Positions 56,574 to 64,000 of a stretch of 64,000 nt of DNA are shown in pieces. This stretch comes from Terebella lapidaria. Lineage: Eukaryota; Annelida; Polychaeta; Terebellida; Terebellidae. Every line of letters starts with the position of its first letter. Positions within the stretch are counted from its first letter, which is position 1. The position numbers and the translations under genes are program-made. The stretch covers positions 16,865,106 through 16,929,105 of the forward strand of contig OX424560.1 of assembly GCA_949152475.1 (NCBI GenBank), given 5' to 3'. The notes under the pieces are model-generated. The model made no database searches. It saw only the letters and a program-made list of their open reading frames with translations, and was not told the origin of the DNA.

Positions 56574-57563
56574 TCCAACAAAATTTGTTCAATGTCGCTC
56601 ATTGAATTTTTATTGCTGTTTTATGTTATGTGTTACTCTTACAATTATCTTGTGCCAGTGCATTTTTTATACTCTCCAAAACATACTTAGCCCGTGCCTA
56701 GCATATTGTAAGAGTCAAAACAAATTTTATAAACATTTTATGAATATTTTGTTTTTCAGTTCATTTTAGTACATTTTGTTTTTATTTCATCTCATTTTAT
56801 TTGAAGTCTCCGGAAGCAATGCAAGTCAATTTGACACATCTTCAGTTTCAAAAAACAATTTCATGCCTAATAAAATCTCTGCCTAAGAATCTATTGCTGG
56901 AAAGCACCGCAGTAATACCATTTTGAAAATTATTTCTTTTAGCATACTTCAGAAAATATAACTTCAAACGTTATTTATGTTTGTCAATCAACTAACTGCT
57001 AATTGTTTTACTCAGTGTCAGATACGCATATCAAAAACAATTGAATTCACTAACTGTTAATTATCTATACTCAACATATGTCACTTTTTTTGGCAAACTG
57101 TTCTGAAAACTGCTAATTGATTTGCTCAACCATTGGAAAACTGTTAATTGATTTACTCAAACAAAATTGACATTGGCACAAGCCAAAATTTCCTATAAAT
57201 ACTGCAACCACAGTAGGTTCTTTAGACTTCAGCACTTGACAAAGGATTCAACTCCGAAACCGGTCGTGCAACAGGCAGAGTACATTGTGAGTAACCTTTT
57301 TTTGATATTGTTTTGTATTATTTTGTTTTGTTTTAGATCTGGTCAGATTATTGACCATATCTTTGCATTCAGGCTTCTTCGTTCATTTTGTTTCCATTTT
57401 ATAAAATTGTTTTTATTTTTATGATTTTATCCTTCGGTTTTATCATCCAAATCAATCGCGTTCTGGTTTTAATGCTTTCAAATTTAATTGCTGAAACGTA
57501 TCATAACCTCCTCACTTCCGTTCTTTTTACACTCTCCTTCAATGCTTTCACCACCTGTCACTA
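56574..57563 (+). repeat. PLE inter-element leader / pseudo-LTR, copy B-C
   Basis: Nearly identical to 51644-52572, with a few substitutions (for example CAAATT for CACATT near 56720) and an 11-bp deletion at about 57504/57505 that removes the ORF1 ATG. TATA box 57194-57201; possible intron 57287-57336. Confidence 0.8.
57232..57269 (+). ncRNA. hammerhead-ribozyme-like motif, copy 2
   Basis: Identical to 52302-52339, exactly 4930 bp downstream. Predicted cleavage after 57265. Cleavage at both sites would release a unit-length RNA. The third unit is truncated before its motif. Confidence 0.6.
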
Positions 57564-59213
57564 ATGCTCCAGCAGTCTCAAGGCCAAGTCACCAGGGCTT
57601 TCAGTAAAAAACAACAACACCTGGATGACTTCATCAAACCTGCTTGTTCTGGTCCTCTAATCAAACAAAAAATCTCCAAAATCAATCAAAATTGGGTACA
57701 AAACGTGACCGAACAATTGGTGGAACACTACGAGAGCTCAATTCAAAACCTTTTGGCCCACATTTCCTCTTTAGGTTTATCTGATTCGGACATTGCAAAT
57801 TCGGTAGCTCTCGTCATTCAGCAGGCTAAATCTCATTTCGGCAAAAAACTTCAGGGTTCCACCATCCAGAAATTCAAAAGCTCCACTCTTCCAAATTCCC
57901 CTATTCCAAATTCTACCTCTCAATCAAAACCTCAGACTTGTGAGGTTAAAGGTCACAAACACCCACTTAGTAATTTCTTCCCATGTAATATATCCTATCG
58001 TGGTATGAGATTCCCTAGCCTTGAGCACATCTATCAGTATCACAAAGCCCGGTACCATGACTGTCAACACCTAGCCAATCGGATCCTTAGGGCTCCCCAT
58101 GCAGGAGTGGCTAAACGTTTGGCTAGTGAAATTCCTAGCCTGTCCCCGTTCTGGCATAAAAGTAAAAATGGAATCATGCGTCAACTTCTTCAAGTTAAGT
58201 TTAATTCTTGCAAATTGTTCCGTGACACTCTGATGGGTCTACCGGAAGGGTGTCACATTGTCCATCCAGTTCCTGACAGCCACTGGGGTGTTAATCGTCA
58301 TGGTCAAGGCTCTAACTTCTTTGGCCGCCTCCTAATGGACCTAAAACGTGCCAACTCTCCTACTAACAATACTAAACCCTCTCGCTCTGTACCTCCATCC
58401 TCAAATAACACCCTCCCTAAAACCCTTCCCTCTGTGTCCACTTCTAACCGCTTCCAACTCCTTGACACTCTCTCTAATCCTCCTTGCCTCTCATCATCTG
58501 ATGATTGGCCACCTCTCTCTCGCTCTTCTCCTGATAACCGCCTTAGTGCCACGCCCAAACGGCGTCTGCGCTCTCCTTCTTCTCCTGAACTCTCACCCTC
58601 CTCTCAACCTAAAGGCAAACGCTCTCGCTTTGCCTCTCCTAAAAACTCTCCTAACACCACTTTCCATGTCTCTCCTTCTACTATCAGAGGGCCCAAAACT
58701 CTTTGGGCACTTCCTAAACTAACCTCCTCCACTGTCGTCCTCGGCTCTTCTAACCTCTCTCGCATCACCAAATCCCCCGTCAGTGATATCCAAGTTGTGT
58801 CTTATCCTGGAGCTTTGTTCAACCATCTCAGAATGATGTTCACGGCCTGTAAAAAATCATTTGATGCCCCCAAAAACTTAATCTTAAGTGTTGGCCTGAA
58901 CAATCGAAGCTCCAAACCAAGTGTTACTTCAATTCCAGAGCTGAGGAATATGCTCAGCAGTGCTTTCCGAATCTTCCCCCACTCCAAAATTCTTATTCCA
59001 AAAATTAACTACTCAGACAATCTTCCGTCTGTAGAGAAACGCAACTTGGATATGATTAACAGGGCTTTGGATGACATGAGTTCACGTTTCAGCAATCTCA
59101 CAGTTGTTAAACAGTTGGATCCAATCAAGTTCTATACACAGCCAGATAACATTCATTGGACTGAACAAACGGCCAATGAAATGGTGAAATTCTGGCTCAG
59201 TCATTTAAACTAA
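57564..59213 (+). CDS. PLE ORF1: NADAR + SGNH hydrolase-like, copy C with lost start
   Basis: Same protein as copy B from residue 30 onward, apparently identical through the NADAR and SGNH parts. The 11-bp deletion upstream removes the original ATG and shifts the first codons, so the first usable ATG is 57564 and the product lacks ~24 N-terminal residues (549 long). NADAR and esterase-like domains are complete, so it may still function. It ends in the same slippery site at 59204-59210. Confidence 0.85.
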   Translation: MLQQSQGQVTRAFSKKQQHLDDFIKPACSGPLIKQKISKINQNWVQNVTEQLVEHYESSIQNLLAHISSLGLSDSDIANSVALVIQQAKSHFGKKLQGSTIQKFKSSTLPNSPIPNSTSQSKPQTCEVKGHKHPLSNFFPCNISYRGMRFPSLEHIYQYHKARYHDCQHLANRILRAPHAGVAKRLASEIPSLSPFWHKSKNGIMRQLLQVKFNSCKLFRDTLMGLPEGCHIVHPVPDSHWGVNRHGQGSNFFGRLLMDLKRANSPTNNTKPSRSVPPSSNNTLPKTLPSVSTSNRFQLLDTLSNPPCLSSSDDWPPLSRSSPDNRLSATPKRRLRSPSSPELSPSSQPKGKRSRFASPKNSPNTTFHVSPSTIRGPKTLWALPKLTSSTVVLGSSNLSRITKSPVSDIQVVSYPGALFNHLRMMFTACKKSFDAPKNLILSVGLNNRSSKPSVTSIPELRNMLSSAFRIFPHSKILIPKINYSDNLPSVEKRNLDMINRALDDMSSRFSNLTVVKQLDPIKFYTQPDNIHWTEQTANEMVKFWLSHLN

Positions 59214-61492
59214 ATCATTCTGAGAGTCCACCGAACTCCAGTACGACTAATAATGTTGTAAACCTTTCCAAATTTACACTTTCGGACACACAAATCGCTC
59301 TTCTAAATCGTGGTTTGACATTTGTTCCCACACCCAAAATAACATTGGATCCAATTGAACAAGCTGTGCAAGATTTTGGTAGAAAACTCAAACTTCAAAA
59401 TTATTTTTCTCACCGTCCAAATTCATTTACAAATAGATCAAAATTCACTCCAAAATCTACCTGGACTCCACCCAGTTCCATGATTGACAAGCCTGTTTTG
59501 GATTGCATTTCGGCAATATCTAAAGAAATTAAAAATTTGAAAATTCAACCAGAAACCAAGAACCTAACAAAAATTGAATATAAAACTATAAAGGATTTAC
59601 AAAATAACGTAGACTTGGTAATCAAAAAAGCAGATAAAGGTAGTGCAGTCGTAATTTTGGATAAGCAAAATTATATTAATGAAGGTTTTCGTCAATTATA
59701 CAATCCAGCTCATTACAGAGAAATTGACACTCCTCTTTACCTAGAAAATTCAGAAAAAATTACAAAAATTTTAAAAGGATTACGCAATTCTGGATGCCTT
59801 TCTGAAAAAGTATTCCAATTTCTTTTACCACCAGAACACCCTCGTCAAAGAAGATTTTATATGCTACCTAAAATTCATAAACCCAAAGACTCCTGGCCAA
59901 TTCCAAATGTAATGCCACCAGGGCGCCCAATTGTTTCTGACTGCAGCAGTGAATCTGAAAAAGTAGCTATGTATATTGATTCATATATAAAAGATCAAGC
60001 AAATAAGCATCCATCATATATAAAAAACACGTATGACTTTTTAGATAAAGTGAGAGGGTTTGAACTAGATCCAAATTCTTTACTAATCACTTTAGATGTT
60101 GAAAGTATGTATACTAATATAAATCATGAAGAAGGTATCCAAGCAATTAAAAATGCATTCCCGACTCTGAAAAACAATGAACTATTCAAAGGTATAATAG
60201 AATTATTGGAAATCTCACTTAAATGTAATGACTTTGAATTTGACGGTAAGACATTCCTACAAGTTTCAGGCACAGCCATGGGTCAGAAATATGCACCTCA
60301 TTATGCAGATATTTATATGGCTGAATTTGAAAAGCAAGCATTACAAATGTGTCCATTCAAACCAGATTGCTATTATAGGTATTTAGATGACATTTTCCTC
60401 ATTTGGCCACACGGCACTTCCAAATTTAATCAGTTTCTCGAAATATTCAATTCACATAGGGCATCAATCAAGTTCAAAGCTGAAATTAGCACTGATTCAG
60501 TTAATTTTCTGGATACTACTTTGTTCAGGAGCAAAGAAAACACATTAGAAGCAAAGGTTTTCTTCAAACCAACGGATACTCATCAGTTGCTGCATAAGCT
60601 CTCTTTTCATCCAAAGCACACTTATAAAGGACTAATCAAGTCCCAAGTTTTTCGATTTTTCCAAATTTGCTCCTATCCAGATGATGTTGAATTAGCTTGC
60701 CAAACATTATTCAAGGCACTTTCGAAACGTAGCTATTCAAAACGTTGGCTTCGCAAAATAAAGAATGAAACATTGAGAATTCTAAACAGTGAGGAAAGGC
60801 TAGGTGCTGATTTTCAATTGCCCACTTCCAGCTCATCTGGCTCAAAACCTTGTAATTCTAGACTATGTCAAACATGTCATTTAGTTCCAAATTGTCAAAA
60901 TTTCTCAGGATCAGTTTTTGAACAAACCTACTCAATCAACTCAGCTTTGGATTGCAACTCAGAAAATATAATTTATCTATACACTTGTAAGCTTTGCGAA
61001 AAACAATATGTAGGTGAAACCGGTAAATCACTCAAATTCAGAAACAATCGTCACCGTGCTGCAATAACTAGCTGCAATGAGGAAAATGCATTATACAGTC
61101 ATCTATCTAAATTTCACAGCAAAACTGAATTTTCCATCGATTGTTTTTCTCTTTTACCAATTGAACAGGTTTCCGATCTTGGTGATGAACTTTTAAACAA
61201 ACAATGGCGACTTGAAAGGGAATATTGTTGGATTGATACTTTAGGCACTTTCGAACCTCATGGCCTCAACGTTCAAAAATTTACAAAGTATGACCCTTTG
61301 AACAAAAGTAAAAATAAATTCGACCTGGTGTATATAGTACCCTTCTCAAAAACAGGTGCTCTTTCGGCCCAAATTGTTAAAAAGCATATGAAACAACTCA
61401 ACAAAAATACTGATGGTGATATTAAAATAGCAACAGCTTACAAGAAGCATCAAAACCTTAAAGAACTTTTAGTCAGAAGCAAACTTAAATAA
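59180..61492 (+). CDS. PLE ORF2: reverse transcriptase + GIY-YIG endonuclease, copy C
   Basis: Open in the -1 frame across the ORF1 stop and intact to 61492. I see one amino-acid difference from copy B (Asn to Ser near residue 473, 60733). All RT motifs (ITLDVESMYT, GTAMGQKYAP, YLDD) and GIY-YIG residues are present. With ORF1 of the same unit, it is a potentially competent element except for the missing 3' leader. Confidence 0.92.
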   Translation, partial: NGEILAQSFKLNHSESPPNSSTTNNVVNLSKFTLSDTQIALLNRGLTFVPTPKITLDPIEQAVQDFGRKLKLQNYFSHRPNSFTNRSKFTPKSTWTPPSSMIDKPVLDCISAISKEIKNLKIQPETKNLTKIEYKTIKDLQNNVDLVIKKADKGSAVVILDKQNYINEGFRQLYNPAHYREIDTPLYLENSEKITKILKGLRNSGCLSEKVFQFLLPPEHPRQRRFYMLPKIHKPKDSWPIPNVMPPGRPIVSDCSSESEKVAMYIDSYIKDQANKHPSYIKNTYDFLDKVRGFELDPNSLLITLDVESMYTNINHEEGIQAIKNAFPTLKNNELFKGIIELLEISLKCNDFEFDGKTFLQVSGTAMGQKYAPHYADIYMAEFEKQALQMCPFKPDCYYRYLDDIFLIWPHGTSKFNQFLEIFNSHRASIKFKAEISTDSVNFLDTTLFRSKENTLEAKVFFKPTDTHQLLHKLSFHPKHTYKGLIKSQVFRFFQICSYPDDVELACQTLFKALSKRSYSKRWLRKIKNETLRILNSEERLGADFQLPTSSSSGSKPCNSRLCQTCHLVPNCQNFSGSVFEQTYSINSALDCNSENIIYLYTCKLCEKQYVGETGKSLKFRNNRHRAAITSCNEENALYSHLSKFHSKTEFSIDCFSLLPIEQVSDLGDELLNKQWRLEREYCWIDTLGTFEPHGLNVQKFTKYDPLNKSKNKFDLVYIVPFSKTGALSAQIVKKHMKQLNKNTDGDIKIATAYKKHQNLKELLVRSKLK
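59204..59210 (+). promoter_or_regulatory. -1 ribosomal frameshift slippery site, copy C
   Basis: T TTA AAC followed by TAA at 59211-59213; ORF2 lies in the -1 frame, as in copy B. Confidence 0.7.
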
Positions 61493-61599
61493 TCCAACAA
61501 AATTTGTTCAATGTCGCTCATTGAATTTTTATTGCTGTTTTATGTTATGTGTTACTCTTACAATTATCTTGTGCCAGTGCATTTTTTATACTCTCCAAA

Positions 61600-61802
61600 A
61601 CACACACACACACATATATATACATACACACACATATATATACATACACATACACATACATATACATATATATATATATACATATATACATATACATACA
61701 TATATACACATATACATATACACATACATACATACACATACACACATATATACACATACATACATACACACACATGCATATATACATACACGTACATATA
61801 TA
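61600..61802. repeat. (CA/TA)n microsatellite, copy 2
   Basis: Begins at the PLE sequence ...CTCCAAAACA, where the array stops, and continues as the same CATA series as at 47900-48102, followed by the same LINE 3' end. Confidence 0.95.
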
Positions 61803-64000
61803 GATCACTTAAACTTAATGATACGTATGGCATTTAAGAAATAACGTCAAATTAGTAGTTACATTGTTTGCAAAAAGTATTTTCACAAGTTACATTATTA
61901 GAGTACAAGTCTATAAAATGATGCCTAAGCAGGGTGCTAAATCTCTTCCTGTTAATTTCGTCTTTAAATTTGACTGGGAAATTATTCCAAACATTGGGGA
62001 TACTATAATACACATTCGATTTGGACCAGTTAGTTCTTGGTTTTGGTAAGGATATTTGATAATTTGCAGTACTTCTAGTGACTATTGAACTAATTCGATT
62101 TAAAGGGTAAAAATTATTGAAGGCTTCTGGTAGGCGATTATTTGTGTAATCATGTGCAAATTTCATAATGTTGTATAAATACAGGTCCCGTAGTTTAAGA
62201 ATATTTAATTGTTTAAAAATCGGTTCAGTATGTGCTCTGAATGTACTATTTGTGATTATTCGCACAGATTTTTTCTGAATAGCGAATAATTTGGGAAGTG
62301 AATTTGAATTTCCCCATGCTATGATTCCATATGAAATTCGGCTATGTATTAAACTGTAGTAAAGTGTTTTAAGAGCCGAAAGTGGTAAAATTCTTTTAAC
62401 TTTATTGAGACAATATAATGTATATGATATTTGTTTACGAAGGTTGTCAATATGTAGTTTCCATGTCAAATTTTCATCAATATGTAAGCCTAGAAATTTT
62501 ATGCTTTCAGAATTATTATTATATCCACATTGCTCAATGGCTTCACCGTTGATAAAAATATTGATAGAATTGGTTTTGCTGGGCGAAAATACCATGAATT
62601 TAGTTTTATTGGTGTTCATGAGAAGCCTATTCTCACAAAGCCATGTATATACTGATTTAAACTCATCATTAATTGTGTTCGATAATTCGACAGGGTCACT
62701 GCTAGAATAATAGACTGTGGTGTCGTCGGCAAAAGAGAGGACTTTTAGTTTCGTAGAATAATGCAAATCATTAATATATATCAGAAAAAGAAGTGGACCC
62801 AATATTGATCCCTGTGGGACGCCACATGTAATATCAGAACTTGGGGAGAATGAAGATTTAAATTCGGTAAATTGTTTTCTTCCGGACAAGTAATTCGAAA
62901 ACCATAATATTGATGAACCTCTCACACCATAATGCTCCAACTTCGTTAGTAAAATATCATGGGATATAGTATCAAATGCTTTGCTCAAATCCAAGAAAAC
63001 AGCTGCAGTAATATCTTTAGTAGGTTTGTCATTCGCATTAGTTATATCTCTTATTAGTTTAATAATTGGGTGTATCGTTGAGTGTTTTTTCCGGAAGCCA
63101 AATTGGTTCTCAGTAAGGATTTTGTTCGTATTCAGATAGGAAGTGAGTCTTTTATACATAATTTTTTCCAATACTTTAGAAAATGAAGGTAGTAAACTGA
63201 TAGGTCTGTAGTTATCAAAAATACGCTCATCACCAGATTTGAACACAGGTATAATTTTCGCTATTTTCATCTTTTCAGGTATAACACCAGTTGAAAAAGA
63301 TAAGTTGAAAATATGGGCTAAGGGTTGTGTTATATACTCAATTGTTTGTTTCACTAATTTGGTACTGATATCATCATGTCCTGAGCTTTGTTTAGGTTTC
63401 AAGGAATTAACAACATCATGTATTTCGCTTGCACAAGTGGGGTTTATAAAAAACGAATTGGGAAATTGTCCTGTCAAGTGTCGAGAGAATTTGGAGTTGA
63501 CAGGAGTAATTTTGCTAACTATGTTCATACCGATTTTAGAAAAATAATTATTGAAATTGTCTGCGATATCTTTGCAATTTGTAATGAGAGTATTGTTTAC
63601 ATAAAAGTTGTCAGATAAGCTCTGTTTATCTTTTGTGTTGATAAGTTCTCTGAGGATTTTCCAAGAACGTTTTGAATCATCTTTGCTCTCATTCAGTAGA
63701 TTTGTATAATATGTCTTCATAGCTAATCGTGATACTCTATTGAAAATTGAACAATACAATTTATAGCGAGATATGTTATTCGGTGTTGGCTTTTTGAATT
63801 TTGTTTTCAGCAACTTACGTTTGTGTAAAGAGGAGACTAATAATCCACTGGTGAACCATGGATCACGCTTTACATATTTAGATGTACACTTTATCAACTT
63901 CAAAGGAAAACACACGTCATATGCTGACTTGTATAATTCCATGAATTGATTATAGGAGTCGTTTGCACAGGAAGAATCGAATACAATTGAATAATCCATG
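61803..64000 (-). mobile_element. LINE (CR1/Jockey-type), copy 2, cut by window edge
   Basis: Repeat of 48103-50302 with offset 13,698 bp and essentially no differences. It runs off the right edge. Confidence 0.9.
61852..64000 (-). CDS. LINE reverse transcriptase ORF, copy 2, partial
   Basis: The same frame as 48154-50355: linker, RT with GVPQGSILGPLLF and FADDTT, thumb and C-terminal Cys cluster, stop TAA at 61852. One Lys to Arg change (CENRLL). The frame reaches the window edge, so whether this copy keeps its endonuclease, or also switches to PLE sequence about 53 bp beyond 64000, is the key unknown. Confidence 0.88.
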   Translation of the reverse strand, partial: MDYSIVFDSSCANDSYNQFMELYKSAYDVCFPLKLIKCTSKYVKRDPWFTSGLLVSSLHKRKLLKTKFKKPTPNNISRYKLYCSIFNRVSRLAMKTYYTNLLNESKDDSKRSWKILRELINTKDKQSLSDNFYVNNTLITNCKDIADNFNNYFSKIGMNIVSKITPVNSKFSRHLTGQFPNSFFINPTCASEIHDVVNSLKPKQSSGHDDISTKLVKQTIEYITQPLAHIFNLSFSTGVIPEKMKIAKIIPVFKSGDERIFDNYRPISLLPSFSKVLEKIMYKRLTSYLNTNKILTENQFGFRKKHSTIHPIIKLIRDITNANDKPTKDITAAVFLDLSKAFDTISHDILLTKLEHYGVRGSSILWFSNYLSGRKQFTEFKSSFSPSSDITCGVPQGSILGPLLFLIYINDLHYSTKLKVLSFADDTTVYYSSSDPVELSNTINDEFKSVYTWLCENRLLMNTNKTKFMVFSPSKTNSINIFINGEAIEQCGYNNNSESIKFLGLHIDENLTWKLHIDNLRKQISYTLYCLNKVKRILPLSALKTLYYSLIHSRISYGIIAWGNSNSLPKLFAIQKKSVRIITNSTFRAHTEPIFKQLNILKLRDLYLYNIMKFAHDYTNNRLPEAFNNFYPLNRISSIVTRSTANYQISLPKPRTNWSKSNVYYSIPNVWNNFPVKFKDEINRKRFSTLLRHHFIDLYSNNVTCENTFCKQCNY

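Larger units (their letters stand above)
50356..61602 (+). mobile_element. head-to-tail array of Penelope-like elements (one truncated, two nearly complete)
   Basis: ORF2 ends at 51643, 56573 and 61492, spaced 4930 and 4919 bp, with leader plus ORF1 between. Copy A starts inside ORF2 (50356). Copies B and C have ORF1 and ORF2. The array stops at 61602, about 110 bp past the third ORF2, where it meets a (CA)n microsatellite. Copies differ at only a few sites: an 11-bp deletion in ORF1 of copy C, a 3-bp deletion in RT of copy A and scattered substitutions. Tandem arrangement with shared inter-ORF sequence acting as pseudo-LTRs is typical of PLEs. Near-identity implies very recent amplification. 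Confidence 0.92.

Overview
The window is animal nuclear DNA, AT-rich and crowded with transposons. Evidence for a eukaryote: a spliced calcium-binding gene with GT-AG introns, single-exon Golgi-type enzymes with signal anchors, LINEs, an LTR retrotransposon, Penelope-like elements (PLEs), Tc1-like and TTAA-flanked DNA transposons, minisatellites and microsatellites. The mix (expanded GT31 glycosyltransferases and FkbM-type methyltransferases, GIY-YIG PLEs, an env-bearing Ty3/gypsy element) suggests a marine invertebrate. The phylum cannot be decided from sequence alone.

Layout. 1-~6650: a minus-strand Ty3/gypsy retrotransposon (gag, broken pol ending in a chromodomain-like segment, and the start of an env-like ORF cut by the window edge). 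6.7-12.1 kb: palindromic and non-autonomous elements, including a 1.75-kb long-TIR element and a 376-bp TRIM whose LTRs carry a tRNA-like Pol III promoter. 12.2-13.4 kb: an intact single-exon GT31 galactosyltransferase-like gene. 15.7-21.7 kb: its tandem pseudogene copy, broken by three inserts (one a Tc1-like element). 22.5-24.2 kb: a three-exon calmodulin-like gene on the minus strand, with a 31-bp minisatellite upstream. 25.2-29.7 kb: a decayed LINE with an 886-bp TTAA element inside it; a second copy of that element lies at 30.9-31.8 kb. 33.1-40.2 kb: two tandem FkbM-like methyltransferase genes separated by tandem-repeat DNA and a reverse-transcriptase relic. 40-47.8 kb: no convincing gene; a ~47-bp minisatellite and a CpG-rich 15-bp repeat.

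47.9-64.0 kb is the most interesting part: a head-to-tail array of nearly identical PLEs, flanked by two copies of a minus-strand LINE in the same ~13.7-kb duplicated arrangement. Each full PLE encodes ORF1 with a NADAR (YbiA-like) domain plus an SGNH/GDSL-esterase-like domain, then ORF2 with RT and GIY-YIG endonuclease. ORF1 ends in a canonical -1 slippery heptamer (T TTA AAC) directly followed by the stop, with ORF2 in the -1 frame. The inter-element leader carries a TATA box, a hammerhead-ribozyme-like motif and a possible mini-intron. I consider this two-ORF, ribozyme-bearing, frameshift-linked PLE the best candidate for an under-described system.
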